DNA of 64,000 bases, taken from NCBI GenBank assembly GCA_028291515.1, contig JAQGHU010000077.1, forward strand, positions 1-64,000, in the 5' to 3' direction. The notes beneath the pieces were generated by a model. That model was not told the DNA's origin. It ran no database searches and was given only the letters and a program-made list of their open reading frames with translations. Shown piece by piece: positions 39,281 to 48,763 of this stretch. Position 1 is the stretch's first letter. Each line of letters begins with the position of its first letter. The DNA comes from Schlesneria sp. (lineage in GTDB: Bacteria; Planctomycetota; Planctomycetia; Planctomycetales; Planctomycetaceae). The position numbers and the translations under genes were made by a program.

Positions 39281-40071
39281 GGGAGAGCTGCCTTCCGGCC
39301 CGGAAGTGGATGACGTTGCCGCACAGAAATGGGCGACGAACATATTGATCGGCTGAAGCTGCCGAACAACCACTTCGAATCAACGGTGTCGAAACTCGAT
39401 TCTTCACTCAATTCGTCATGCGAGCGGGCCGAAGCGGATACGGCTTCGTTTCGATCTACGAAAGCTATGCAGGCCAGGCGCGTCGTGCCAAATTTAATGA
39501 GAAACCGGCCGACATCGTTGGCTGAGTTTGCCAGATATGCCGAGCAGCGAAGAAATGCCGACAACAAACAAAACGACCTTTGGCAGCAGTGCTGGCCAAA
39601 GGTCGTTGCGGTTGTCAGTTCTCGGATGTCTTGCTCGCTCGGATCGCGTTCACCCTGGATTATTGAGGGCCTGATCTCTGCGTACTCCGGTCGCTCCTGC
39701 CGTGCAGGCGAGAATCCAGCGAACCGTGGCACATCAACAAGTTCATCCACCTACTTGGGTTGTACCTGGCCGAATTCATCATCGCCAACTACGGAGGCGA
39801 CTGACACGAGTCACCGGACGGGATGTCCACCGTCATTCAGACACCGACCCACTTCCACCAACTCCAACCGTTCCACAAAGTCTACAAACGGATCACGGAA
39901 GGAGATGAGTATCCTTTAGTGTTCTATTTCTCAACGTTCATCCCGCAAGTGCTGGCCTCCGAGTAGACAATGTGACGATGGTTCGTCGACAATCGTTTCA
40001 CCCGTCGCGAACAAATTCCCTTGACCGTTCGGGGTTTCTACACGCGTCCCAAAAACGAAAGCAATATCTTG
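39281..40071. other. Gene-poor 0.8 kb region with one strong hairpin
   Basis: No reading frame here looks real: plus-strand frames such as 39329-39919 have compositions unlike protein, and minus-strand frames overlap without homology that I recognise. The region holds one perfect 13-base stem-loop (39572-39607, listed separately). The rest, 39610-40071, shows nothing I can name. It could be a decayed gene or a non-coding RNA locus. Confidence 0.5.
39572..39607 (-). terminator. Perfect stem-loop with T-rich tail on the minus strand
   Basis: AACGACCTTTGGC (39572-39584) pairs perfectly with GCCAAAGGTCGTT (39595-39607) around a 10-base loop. Read on the minus strand, the stem is followed by TTTGTTTGTTG, so it looks like an intrinsic terminator for a transcript coming from the right, but no minus-strand gene is visible within the preceding 1.2 kb. 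It may end an unrecognised small RNA, or act as an insulator for the lipoprotein gene. Confidence 0.6.
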
Positions 40072-40737
40072 ATGACCATGACACCCCACCTCCGCAAGTT
40101 TGCGCTCACTGCGCATATCACTTCATCGGTTGGCTGGTTCGGCGCGGTCGCGGGCTTTCTGGCTCTCGCCATCGCTGGTCTGACCAGTCAGGATGCTCAA
40201 AGGGTGCATACCGCGTATCTCGCGATGGAGTTGACCGCTTGGTTTGTCATCGTCCCATTGAGCCTCGCTTCGCCACTGACCGGTGTGGTGCAGTCACTGG
40301 GCACGCCGTGGGGCTTGTTTCGGCACAATTGGATCGTGGCGAAACTCTTGATCACCATTCCAGCCACCCTCATTTTGTTTTTGCACATGCGGCCAATCGG
40401 CCACCTGGCAGCTGTCGTCGCAGAGACGACATTGGCCAAGGGCGACCTCGCCGGGCTGCGGATACAACTCGTGGCCAGTTCCGGTGCCGCCCTGGTGGTG
40501 TTGCTCGTCGCCACGGCGCTGTCGGTGTACAAACCTGGAGGCATGACCTGGTACGGGCGGCGTAGGCTGAACGAGCAGGGGGTTGCCGGCGAGGGTCGCT
40601 GCCGCGAATTGACGACCAGCACCCAACACTGGGTGGACGTGTGCGGGATCATCGCCATCGTCTTGGTCCTGCTGTTTGTCATCTTGCACCTCATGGGCGG
40701 CGGCCTTGGGGGCCACACGGGCGGTCATCGCCATTGA
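40072..40737 (+). CDS. Integral membrane protein of unknown function
   Basis: The 221-residue protein from ATG 40072 has about five membrane helices: roughly 9-33, 47-72, 86-108, 130-150 and 190-212. It ends in a His/Gly-rich tail (GGGLGGHTGGHRH) on one face of the membrane. I recognise a general resemblance to DUF2269/CopD-like small integral membrane proteins, but no family-defining residues. The His-rich tail might bind metal. An ATG two codons downstream is equally possible; neither has a strong ribosome site. It is convergent with frr, 100 bases away. Confidence 0.7.
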   Translation: MTMTPHLRKFALTAHITSSVGWFGAVAGFLALAIAGLTSQDAQRVHTAYLAMELTAWFVIVPLSLASPLTGVVQSLGTPWGLFRHNWIVAKLLITIPATLILFLHMRPIGHLAAVVAETTLAKGDLAGLRIQLVASSGAALVVLLVATALSVYKPGGMTWYGRRRLNEQGVAGEGRCRELTTSTQHWVDVCGIIAIVLVLLFVILHLMGGGLGGHTGGHRH

Positions 40738-40837
40738 CCCCGCTCTTTTCGTCGCCACGAGATGGTCCGGTCATTCCTTCCGTTTCGATCGGACCAAACT
40801 CTGTGATGTCCCTCTCACATGGCGTGAATAATCCGCG

Positions 40838-41398
40838 TTAAGACTCCATGATGTCCTTTTCCTTGGCATCGGCCAGGGCGTTGATCTGTCCTTCGTATTG
40901 CTTCGTCAACTCTTGAACCGATTCTTTCGTTTCATCGTGAAGATCTTCACTCATCGCCTTATCTTTAAGTGCCGTGTCTGTGTGCTTGTTTGCATCGCGG
41001 CGGATATTGCGAACGGCGACTCGTCCGTCTTCGGCGAGGTCCTTCAGACGCGAGACCAGTTGCTTGCGGCGTTCAGTGGACAACGGAGGGATGTTCAGTC
41101 GAATCACGCGTCCATCGGAATTCGGGGCCAGCCCGACGTCGCTCGATTGAATCGCCTTGGCAATATCGTTCAGCGTCCCCTGATCGAAGGGGCGGATCAT
41201 GATCTGTTGCGGTTCTGGGCAACTGATCGTGGCGATCTGCTTGAGCGGCGTGGGGGATCCATAGTATTCGACGCGGATGGCATCGACGAGCCCCGGCGTG
41301 GCGCGGCCGGTGCGGAGGCCTTGAAGCTGGCCCTGCACATTTCTCACGGCCTTTTCCATACGCTCTTCGGCGTCCATCAAAATCTCGTCCTGGTCCAT
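40838..41398 (-). CDS. frr: Ribosome recycling factor
   Basis: The 186-residue protein has the standard size and the family pattern: LRTGRATPGLVDAIRVEYYG near 29-48, and IRLNIPPLSTERRKQLVSRL near 98-117. RRF with EF-G splits post-termination ribosomes so that they can be reused. It is the last gene of the rpsB-tsf-pyrH-frr set, the order found in many bacteria, 108 bases after pyrH. It is convergent with the plus-strand membrane gene and no clear terminator is visible in the 100-base gap. Confidence 0.97.
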   Translation of the reverse strand: MDQDEILMDAEERMEKAVRNVQGQLQGLRTGRATPGLVDAIRVEYYGSPTPLKQIATISCPEPQQIMIRPFDQGTLNDIAKAIQSSDVGLAPNSDGRVIRLNIPPLSTERRKQLVSRLKDLAEDGRVAVRNIRRDANKHTDTALKDKAMSEDLHDETKESVQELTKQYEGQINALADAKEKDIMES

Positions 41399-41506
41399 AG
41401 CCAGTGCTCCTGCGCTCAGATAATCAACGAAAATTTACGAGGAATAGACAGTCACGGTAGCGACTTGGGTCACAAGTGTGAAGCAGCGTTTGCCTGCCAG
41501 TAAAGG

Positions 41507-42241
41507 TCAGATGCTGGGGCCAACTCGCGTTCCCAGTCGCTCGCCAGCAATTGCCCGTTCAATGTTGCCGGGCTTTTGATAGTTGAGTACGACGATCGGG
41601 ATGTTGTGTTCCATGCAGTGATGAATAGCCTGTGCATCCATCACCTGCAGATTCTGACGGAGCACGTCCTGGTACGTGAGTTCCGAGTAGCGGACAGCGT
41701 GCGGGTTTTTCAATGGGTCATCGGAATAGATACCATCGACGCGCGTGGCTTTCACGACGACATCGGCGTCGATTTCGCGAGCTCGCAGCGCAGCGGCAGT
41801 ATCCGTCGTGACGAAGGGACTGCCTGTTCCGGCAGCCAGGATGACTACGCGGCCTTTTTCCAGGTGCCGGATGCACCGACGACGGATAAATGGCTCGGCG
41901 ACGGGAGGAATCGGAATCGCACTCTGGACGCGAGTTGGAATGCCGAAATGTTCCATTACGTCTTGCAGAGCAAGTGCGTTGATGGCCGTCGCCAGCATTC
42001 CCATGTAGTGAGCGGTTGCTGGTGCAACGACCGAGTTTGTCGAAGAGAATTCACGCCCACGCAGAATATTGCCACCGCCGCAGACGATTGCCAGTTGAAC
42101 ACCCGCTTCGACGACCCGCTTGATCTGCTCGCAGATAACCTGAACTTCGGAAACACTGATCCCGGATTCACCCGGACGAGCGAAGCTTTCGCCGCTCAGC
42201 TTCAGCAGAACTCGCTTATATCGCGGACCGGTTGCAGTCAT
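41507..42241 (-). CDS. pyrH: UMP kinase
   Basis: The 244-residue amino-acid-kinase-fold enzyme phosphorylates UMP to UDP with ATP. It has LLKLSGESF near the N-terminus, [12 protein letters not shown] for the glycine loop, and [12 protein letters not shown] in the core. The start is ATG 42241, where AAGGAGAG stands about 6 bases upstream; a longer frame to 42427 overlaps the tsf gene region and has no homology. It shares the translation operon with tsf (167-base gap, holding a perfect palindrome) and frr. Confidence 0.97.
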   Translation of the reverse strand: MTATGPRYKRVLLKLSGESFARPGESGISVSEVQVICEQIKRVVEAGVQLAIVCGGGNILRGREFSSTNSVVAPATAHYMGMLATAINALALQDVMEHFGIPTRVQSAIPIPPVAEPFIRRRCIRHLEKGRVVILAAGTGSPFVTTDTAAALRAREIDADVVVKATRVDGIYSDDPLKNPHAVRYSELTYQDVLRQNLQVMDAQAIHHCMEHNIPIVVLNYQKPGNIERAIAGERLGTRVGPSI

Positions 42242-42314
42242 TGCAGATCTCTCCTTTTGAAGGAAGCGATTCGTGGTGATAATACAGAGTGATGTTTGGG
42301 GTCTCAAAGCGAAA

Positions 42315-42336
42315 CGGGGGGCGAATTCGCCCCCCG
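42315..42336 (-). terminator. Perfect 22-base palindrome between tsf and pyrH
   Basis: C-GGGGGG-CGAATTCG-CCCCCC-G is fully self-complementary. On the minus strand it is followed by TTTCGCTTTG, so part of the transcription from rpsB-tsf may stop here or be cleaved, separating pyrH-frr levels from ribosomal ones. A tight fold with no unpaired loop bases is less typical for an intrinsic terminator, so I keep confidence moderate. Confidence 0.55.
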
Positions 42337-42408
42337 CCTGAATCATGCTGCGTTTCAATCGGTGCGCCAAGGACTGGTCGGTCCGAGGCACCCTTTGGTT
42401 GGGCGAGA

Positions 42409-43245
42409 TCAGTTGCCGAGCAACCAACGTGTGAACTTCTTCGCCTTCAGACCGGCCTCTGCCAAAGCCTGACTGACGGTCTTGGCTTGGTCTTTGGCAA
42501 ATCCCTGGTGCGTCAAAACGCCAGTTTCGCCGTAGTAAGTCTTCATGCGTCCATCGACGATTTTTTCGAGGATGTTCGCTGGCTTACCCGATGCGGCGGC
42601 TTCTGCAGTCAGCTTTGTTCGCTCCGCGGCAACTTGTTCGGCTGGCAGCTCTTCGGGATGGGTGACGATCGGCCTCAACGCGGCGACGTGCATGGCCACG
42701 TCCTTCAGGACTGGGGAGTCCTTCTTGTCACCTTCCGCTTCGAACAGCACGCCGGTCTTGCCATCGTGGTGTGCGTAGGCTCCAACCGGACCATCCACGC
42801 GCAGAACGCGAGCGATCACCATCTTTTCGCGAATCTTGCCGACGACTTCTTCGAGTAATTCGCCGATCTTCTGGCCCGGACGATCGGGAACGGGCTGGGC
42901 GAGCAGTTCTTCGGGAGTTGCGGCGCCAGGACCAGTCAACAGTTGCTTGATGCACTGGTCAGCCAGAAAGACGAAATCGTCTGCTTTGGCGACCGGAGCT
43001 GATTCGCACTGAATTTCGACCATTGCCCCGCGTGAACCATCTGCGGAAATGCCAACGCGAACAAGTCCTTCTGACGTGGCATTCTCGAGCCGCTTCAACA
43101 TGACTTTCTTGTTGCGTTCTTTCAGCAGTTCGATTGCTCGAGCTTGGTCGCCGTCTGCGTCCACAAGTGCCTTCTTGACATCCATCATCGGCAGATCGGT
43201 CAGATCGCGCAGTTCCTTGACTGCTTGCGCTGTGATCGCGGCCAT
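42409..43245 (-). CDS. tsf: Elongation factor Ts
   Basis: The 278-residue guanine-exchange factor recharges EF-Tu with GTP. An N-terminal UBA-like helix pair includes [20 protein letters not shown]; most bacteria have TGAGMMDCKKAL here, so the loop is TDLP instead of TGAG, a variant I would regard as lineage-specific. The dimerisation domain and a C-terminal helix ([20 protein letters not shown]) are present. GAAGGAG stands about 7 bases before the ATG. It is the second gene of the rpsB operon. Confidence 0.97.
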   Translation of the reverse strand: MAAITAQAVKELRDLTDLPMMDVKKALVDADGDQARAIELLKERNKKVMLKRLENATSEGLVRVGISADGSRGAMVEIQCESAPVAKADDFVFLADQCIKQLLTGPGAATPEELLAQPVPDRPGQKIGELLEEVVGKIREKMVIARVLRVDGPVGAYAHHDGKTGVLFEAEGDKKDSPVLKDVAMHVAALRPIVTHPEELPAEQVAAERTKLTAEAAASGKPANILEKIVDGRMKTYYGETGVLTHQGFAKDQAKTVSQALAEAGLKAKKFTRWLLGN

Positions 43246-43284
43246 GATATGTACTCCTTCGTCGACTCTGGAAAACAGAAATCG

Positions 43285-43320
43285 GCGGCTGAGTTTGAGG
43301 ATCGCCTCAAACCCAGCCGC
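43285..43320 (-). terminator. 16-base stem-loop between rpsB and tsf
   Basis: GCGGCTGAGTTTGAGG (43285-43300) pairs with 43305-43320 with a single G-U pair, around the tetraloop ATCG. On the minus strand the hairpin is followed by CGATTTCTGTTTTC. This is a good fit for an attenuator or partial terminator inside the operon, making rpsB expression higher than tsf. Confidence 0.7.
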
Positions 43321-43347
43321 TCGATGAGAATTAAGAATGCCAGCCGT

Positions 43348-44097
43348 TTACGATTGGATCGACGGCACAGCCTTGTATTGCTCTTCTTCAACGGCTTGAA
43401 CCGACTCCTTCGGCAATGCGGCGCGGCCTTCGATGATCGCAGCCGTCAAATGCTTCAGGACCAGTTGAATGGACCGAATGCTGTCATCGTTGCCTGGGAT
43501 TGGCAGGTCGATGTCGTCCGGATCGCAATCCGTATCGAGCAACGCGATGACCTTGATGCCAACCAACCGGGCTTCGTGAACGGCGTTATGTTCCTTGCGA
43601 GGATCGATCACAACGATCGCTTCTGGCAGGCGGTTCATTTGACGCAAACCATTGATATTACGCAGCATACGCTTATGCTCACGCAACAAATTGGACTGCA
43701 TCTTCTTCGAGTACGTCTCGATTTCACCGGAATTGAAGATATGGTCGAGTTCTTCGAGTCGCTTCATCCGGCTGCGGATGGTGCGGAAGTTCGTAAAGAT
43801 CCCACCCAGCCAACGATAATCGACGTAGGGCATGCCGCAAGCGGTTGCCGATTCGCGGATGGTGTCGGCGGCTTGCTTCTTGGTTCCGCAGAACAGCACG
43901 AGGCTGCCCTGAGCGGAAACCTTCTGCAGGTATCGCTTTGCACGCAACAGGCCGCGAACTGATTCCTTCACGTCAATAATGTGGATCAGATTTCGGCGCC
44001 CGTAAATATATGGACGCATTTTCGGATTCCACCGGCTTGTCCGGTGTCCGTAATGAATACCTGCTTCCAGGAAATCCTTCACCACGATCTCTGACAC
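43348..44097 (-). CDS. rpsB: 30S ribosomal protein S2
   Basis: The 249-residue protein carries the S2 signatures [23 protein letters not shown] (split by position: [15 protein letters not shown] then NPKMRPYI), a conserved [10 protein letters not shown] stretch and [20 protein letters not shown]2 binds the 30S near the platform. I place the start at GTG 44097 because an AAGGAG lies eight bases upstream; the GTG at 44115 that would give six extra residues overlaps this ribosome site. A promoter with near-consensus boxes lies about 100 bases upstream. The operon continues with tsf, pyrH and frr. Confidence 0.96.
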   Translation of the reverse strand: MSEIVVKDFLEAGIHYGHRTSRWNPKMRPYIYGRRNLIHIIDVKESVRGLLRAKRYLQKVSAQGSLVLFCGTKKQAADTIRESATACGMPYVDYRWLGGIFTNFRTIRSRMKRLEELDHIFNSGEIETYSKKMQSNLLREHKRMLRNINGLRQMNRLPEAIVVIDPRKEHNAVHEARLVGIKVIALLDTDCDPDDIDLPIPGNDDSIRSIQLVLKHLTAAIIEGRAALPKESVQAVEEEQYKAVPSIQS

Positions 44098-44197
44098 GTT
44101 GCCGACTCCTTGCACACCTCGAGAGGCGACTCGTTAATAATTGCCTACTGGCTTTGGGCCAGCAATGTGCCGACCACAACCCACTTCGGGACGGAGC

Positions 44198-44226
44198 ATC
44201 GTAACTTCCGCGTTGAATCGCGTCAA
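44198..44226 (-). promoter_or_regulatory. Promoter for the rpsB operon
   Basis: On the minus strand TTGACG (44226-44221), a 17-base spacer, then TACGAT (44203-44198): five of six and four of six matches to sigma70 boxes with ideal spacing. The leader to the rpsB GTG is about 95 bases and contains a short stem CTGGC-CCAAA-GCCAG, where S2-type autoregulation would act if conserved. Confidence 0.65.
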
Positions 44227-44281
44227 ACCACTCGATTTTCGCAAATCCAGACTCACGCAACAGCTACTGCCGATCCATCTG

Positions 44282-45841
44282 CTAAGTTCCCTGCTTGACA
44301 GGCTTTTCGACCGCTTCGTCATCCGCAAAGAGCTCTTTCAACTCCTCCAGAACCGCCAGCCGTTTGTCTTCACTCAGATATTGTTTGATTAATTCTGTCA
44401 TCTCGTCGCACATCCGCTTGATGCGAACTTCGCCTGCTCGATCCTTTCTCGATTGCGCTATCTTGATCGAGGGGATGCGAATGGCGGTCACGCGATCGAG
44501 ATAAACTTGAGCGTCCGGCAGCTTCTTTAGGTCCGCAACGGCCTGCTTTGCCCGAGTCGCGTCGTTCTTCTTGATGGCGATCCGAACAGCGGCCGCGGCG
44601 GTATTTCGAGCGGCGACCGCTTCGACCAACTCCCCCTGCAGCATGTACAAGTCCGACTCGGCAGCCAGTCGCGCCGAGTCATCAGGAACCTCTAACTTCA
44701 TCGTGGCGGCGATGCCCGGAACTGTGGGGACACGTGCCAGCAGGTGATTGCCGCTATACGCAAACAGCCAGATCACATCCTCGGACGATCCCGCCGGGAT
44801 GACCACGTGGCCGCGACGATCAGTCAGCAAAACTTTGATCAGACGATCATCATTGTCGCGCGATTCATCTGGCTTGGGGAATTCCCCTGTCTTACGCAAT
44901 TCGATGCGATGCGCGACCAGCGGGAGTGATGGCCTGGCTTGAGTGGCCAGTTCCAGTTGGCTGTTCGGAAATGAGGATTTGACGCCGATCGCCAGCGTTT
45001 CGACTCGCCCATTTTTCTTGCTGCCGATTGCAGAACGAATTCCGCTGTGAACATCGCAGGTCAGTCGAGCACCGTCTGTTTCAGTCACGGAAAGGAATGT
45101 CCAGGGAATCGGTTGCAGTCGATCGATCGTTTTGTCCCGTTTGCGACTGGCCAGCACCGGAATGAATAACGTCGCGGCTTTCGAGAGAGCAAACGATTCA
45201 TCAGGAACGGCCAATACCCCGGCTCGCAACAACACCGTCACCTGTTTCCCGTCAACATTGTCAATGACACCGACAGGCCGAAAGGCCGCATATGACAGGC
45301 GAAGCACGGTCAGTGCCAGTTCGGAGCGATCAGAACAGTCGGCACTGACGACCTCCGACTCGACGGCGACGTTTGGTTGCCAGGATCGAACGGCGACACG
45401 CCAGCCAGCCCCGGCCGTTCGCACGGTTGCCACCTGCCAGACATCGACTTGATCTGTCGCTGGCGGCGAATGTTCGAGGACTTTCGCCATGCTCAGTCGT
45501 GCCAATCCCGTTGCGGAGGCTGGTTGCAACCAAGCTGCTTCGTTAAGAGTCACCAACCATTGCGAGCCAACGCACCGCGCAGCGGTCTGTCGAATCTCGT
45601 CCAGTAGTTCCTGCTTCCCCTCCGTCCCCATTAGCGGCGTATCAAATGCGACAAGCGTTTGAACTTCGTAGGCCTTTAGTTCCAGCGGCAATTCGTCTGG
45701 AATCGCCGCGACCACGACCGGACAGGAGATCAACGACAACACGCACATTCGAACACTGCACACCAATAACGACACGATCCTTCGAGCGGCGATCTCCAAT
45801 CGCCATTCGCAACATTCTTGATGTCGTGCGATGATTCTCAT
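44282..45841 (-). CDS. Exported protein of unknown function at the end of a five-gene envelope cluster
   Basis: The 519-residue protein has an N-terminal hydrophobic stretch at about 22-46 (SLLVCSVRMCVLSLISCPV) that serves as signal peptide or anchor, with a basic leader before it. The body is mixed alpha/beta with no domain that I recognise; residues near 325-345 (VLLTDRRGHVVIPAG) have the look of a carboxypeptidase-regulatory-like beta fold. The C-terminal 130 residues are helical and charged. GGAAGGAC precedes the ATG by about 3-8 bases. It lies 15 bases after the solute-binding-like gene, so it is co-transcribed with it. Function unknown. Confidence 0.75.
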   Translation of the reverse strand: MRIIARHQECCEWRLEIAARRIVSLLVCSVRMCVLSLISCPVVVAAIPDELPLELKAYEVQTLVAFDTPLMGTEGKQELLDEIRQTAARCVGSQWLVTLNEAAWLQPASATGLARLSMAKVLEHSPPATDQVDVWQVATVRTAGAGWRVAVRSWQPNVAVESEVVSADCSDRSELALTVLRLSYAAFRPVGVIDNVDGKQVTVLLRAGVLAVPDESFALSKAATLFIPVLASRKRDKTIDRLQPIPWTFLSVTETDGARLTCDVHSGIRSAIGSKKNGRVETLAIGVKSSFPNSQLELATQARPSLPLVAHRIELRKTGEFPKPDESRDNDDRLIKVLLTDRRGHVVIPAGSSEDVIWLFAYSGNHLLARVPTVPGIAATMKLEVPDDSARLAAESDLYMLQGELVEAVAARNTAAAAVRIAIKKNDATRAKQAVADLKKLPDAQVYLDRVTAIRIPSIKIAQSRKDRAGEVRIKRMCDEMTELIKQYLSEDKRLAVLEELKELFADDEAVEKPVKQGT

Positions 45842-45856
45842 GCTGTCCTTCCTCGA

Positions 45857-48760
45857 TCACGGAGTATCCTGGGGATACCACGACTGGACCGTCCACCGCT
45901 CAATATCGTCATAGGCATGCATTGGTCGTACGGGGATGCCGTTGACGTTCTTGCGTGCGACCAGAAACTCGTCGACTTCCCACAGCGGAATGTATCGCGC
46001 TTCGATCTGCTGATTGGCGAGCAACCGATGCAACAGCTTCGTTGCGGTGGTCCAGTCGCCAATGCGTTCCAGTTCCAGCAGATTGCGCCGAGTGGATTCT
46101 GGCAGCGACTGCAATCCTTCCACTCGGGCCGATTCCTGCAGAGTTAACAGCGGCCAGATATCCATTAACGGTTCGATCGATTTGATCATCCGATAGCAGA
46201 GATCCCAGTCCGGTGACGCCTGGTCGACAAGCTCGACATCAATCCCGATGCGTTTCCATTCGTCGATCATCGCACCGGAGACTGCTCGCGCGGTGGGATC
46301 GTTGGGGCAGATCAACTTGAGCATCGGCAGCACGCCACCAAGTTGCTTCTTGCCCGTTAACGCCAGCGCGGCCGCCAATGGCGGATCGTATTCCGCTTGC
46401 GGCAGCAATCGGTTGTAGCCATAGCTGGTCGTGGCAAACGGACAGGTCACGAGCCTTGCGTGAGCTCCTGAGACGTCTTTCAGAACGACCTCCTTTAGTA
46501 ATCGTTCGCGAGGTATCCCATGCAGCAGCGCGCGACGCAGCTGACCGTCGTTGAGTGCTTTCGTCCGCGGGTTGAACATCAGGACATGTGACCTGGGCAG
46601 TGCGTAAGGAACGATGTTGAAGCGTCCGTCGTCCTGCAGCAGCTTTAAGTCCTGCAACGCAGCCACCGGTGACATCGAGATTTCGCCGCGTAACAGAGCT
46701 TGCAGGATGCGATCCCACGAAGGGTATCGCACCTCATCTACTTCTTCGACACGCCGCTGGCGCGTTGACGTGGGTTGAGGGCGAACTCTAGTAAACTGAA
46801 TTTCATCGCGGCCTTTGGGAGCCGGCTGGAACCGCAAACGACCGAGGGAGATGGCGGGGTTGGTGATCTCTTCGTTCAGTGAAAGTGTCGCACCTTCCAC
46901 GGGAACGGTCATTTGCCACAACGATTCCGGTCGCAAAGGCTGCTGGCGAAAGCTGACCACGAATTCCGAGGGGCTCTGCACCGTGATCCCGTTGACGAAA
47001 CCCGCCAGCCGCTCATTGTAATGGATCGATTGTGGATCGATTTGCGACATCACTTCTGCATGGATATCGGCTGCCGTAATCAGTGGCCGCGCCTCCCAAT
47101 CGGCACGTTTCAGTTTCACGCTGAACTGGACACGTCGGCCCAGATCGGTCGGCTCCCAGGAACTGAAATAGCTGGAACGATATCGGACGCCGTGCTCCGA
47201 GATCCCGATCGGCTCGAATAACTTCGACTCGGCTAACCAGCGTTCTCGTTCGGCAGCAATGGAAGGGAGATCTGGCTGTGTGGAGTCGCTTCCAAGTTCC
47301 AAAACTCCGACTCGCAGGATCTGATAGCGTTCGCAGAGTTCGCGATGAGCGTCTTTCAGTCCACTCGCGTCAGGCCAGATGCGAGCGGCCAAGTCCACTG
47401 TTCGCGCGGCGGCTGCTAGATCACCTTGCGAAGCCAATGTGCGAGCTTGCTGGATTGTCGCGACGGCCTTTTGTCCCAGATCTTGCTTCCACTTATCGAC
47501 GACAGAACTCGACGGAACTCGCGACGACAGATCGCCCAGAAAGTGACGCGCCTGACGGTAGTCCTGAAGCGTCACGAAGTCCGCGATCAGTCCGTCGGCG
47601 ACACGGCCGAGTCGTGCCGCCAGCTCGGGGTTTTCCGCGTTCGGCTTCCAGAGTTCTTCCAGTAATCGCAGCGATTCTCGAGCGTTGCCGCGTTTCAGTT
47701 GCTCGTCGGCATCTTGAAATACCAACCGCTGATAAAGGTCTTCGAATCGCGGCCACGCCGACAGCAATAGATCGTCCTTGCGTGGCGGTTCTGGATTTGG
47801 AAAATCGCGAGGCCGCTGAAAACGCAGCTTGAATCGCAGCGCCTTTAGATCGTCATCCAGATCTTTAATCTCGCCCGCAATCGCGACGATCGTCTTTTCC
47901 ACTGCCGTCAGCCGCATCTTGGCGGCTGATGAATTCCTGTTCTTTGGCGCGGCAAGATCATCGCGTAACTTGCGTAGTTCGGCTCGCTCATCCTCTAACG
48001 CCTTCATCTGTGAGATCAAACTTCGCTCTTCGGCCTCCAGTTCGGCACGAATGGGAGCGATGTCATCTCGATAGCGTCGGGCGACCAGCAGCAACAAATC
48101 GTAGGCGAGCGGCGTTCGCCCCTCAGCAATCAGCTTGTCCACTCGGCGAAGAAGCAAATCTTCAAAGTAGACAACCGATTCCAGATGGCGTAACTCCAGC
48201 GTGTAGTCAGGATCGATGCTGCCATCTCGCAGCGTGATCTGTATTTTGGAAGTGGCCGGTTTGAGAGATTCCGATCGTTCGCGTGCGGCATCCAGTTCCT
48301 GCTTGAGTTGAGCTTCGCGCGCATCGATGTCTTTAAGTTTTTCAGCATCCTTGGTGAACTGCCGCAAGCTGGCTAATTCCGCTTCTTTGTATGGCTTGTG
48401 CTTCAGAATTCGGCCATAGGTATGCATCGCCATGTCATGACGAATCGCGGTCACCCCCAGGATGTCTGGACGAACCAACAACGGCTCGACCACCAGCACG
48501 TCGGTGCCCCTTAACAACAGCCAATCAAACGGACGCGAGCGCAGCAGTTCTTCCGCATCCGGCAATGGCATGTCGGCCAGTTTGGGAAGTGTCGCTTGCT
48601 CTTCCCGTGGGGGTGGATTGGTTACGACCGGTTTCTCGTCCTGAGCGACTAGCGACGAGGCGATGCCGAGCCAAAGAGCGATTACCATCAGCCGCGGCGC
48701 AAAACCAACACGGCGCTCGCCAGCGTCTCTTTTCGTCGATCGTCTCGCGAACTCGGGCAC
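45857..48760 (-). CDS. Exported coiled-coil/TPR protein fused to a family-5 solute-binding domain
   Basis: The 967-residue protein starts at GTG 48760, with GGAG about 10 bases upstream. It has a long basic leader and a signal peptide at about 24-40 (LMVIALWLGIASSLVAQ). Residues about 135-320 are strongly charged and helical, probably coiled coil. A helical repeat region at about 330-470 follows. The last 470 residues match the style of SBP_bac_5 peptide/nickel-binding proteins (SHVLMFNPRTKALNDGQLRRAL and the CPNDPTARAVSGAMIDEWKRIG block). Such proteins normally feed an ABC importer, but no permease gene is nearby, so here it may be a structural or sensing module. It begins 3 bases after the FHA-propeller gene. 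Confidence 0.8.
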   Translation of the reverse strand: MPEFARRSTKRDAGERRVGFAPRLMVIALWLGIASSLVAQDEKPVVTNPPPREEQATLPKLADMPLPDAEELLRSRPFDWLLLRGTDVLVVEPLLVRPDILGVTAIRHDMAMHTYGRILKHKPYKEAELASLRQFTKDAEKLKDIDAREAQLKQELDAARERSESLKPATSKIQITLRDGSIDPDYTLELRHLESVVYFEDLLLRRVDKLIAEGRTPLAYDLLLLVARRYRDDIAPIRAELEAEERSLISQMKALEDERAELRKLRDDLAAPKNRNSSAAKMRLTAVEKTIVAIAGEIKDLDDDLKALRFKLRFQRPRDFPNPEPPRKDDLLLSAWPRFEDLYQRLVFQDADEQLKRGNARESLRLLEELWKPNAENPELAARLGRVADGLIADFVTLQDYRQARHFLGDLSSRVPSSSVVDKWKQDLGQKAVATIQQARTLASQGDLAAAARTVDLAARIWPDASGLKDAHRELCERYQILRVGVLELGSDSTQPDLPSIAAERERWLAESKLFEPIGISEHGVRYRSSYFSSWEPTDLGRRVQFSVKLKRADWEARPLITAADIHAEVMSQIDPQSIHYNERLAGFVNGITVQSPSEFVVSFRQQPLRPESLWQMTVPVEGATLSLNEEITNPAISLGRLRFQPAPKGRDEIQFTRVRPQPTSTRQRRVEEVDEVRYPSWDRILQALLRGEISMSPVAALQDLKLLQDDGRFNIVPYALPRSHVLMFNPRTKALNDGQLRRALLHGIPRERLLKEVVLKDVSGAHARLVTCPFATTSYGYNRLLPQAEYDPPLAAALALTGKKQLGGVLPMLKLICPNDPTARAVSGAMIDEWKRIGIDVELVDQASPDWDLCYRMIKSIEPLMDIWPLLTLQESARVEGLQSLPESTRRNLLELERIGDWTTATKLLHRLLANQQIEARYIPLWEVDEFLVARKNVNGIPVRPMHAYDDIERWTVQSWYPQDTP

Positions 48761-48763
48761 GAC

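Noticed and set aside
39329-39919. Plus-strand 196-codon frame
   Set aside because: Composition is rich in Ser, Thr and Arg with no domain or signal, crosses a strong hairpin, and has no ribosome site.
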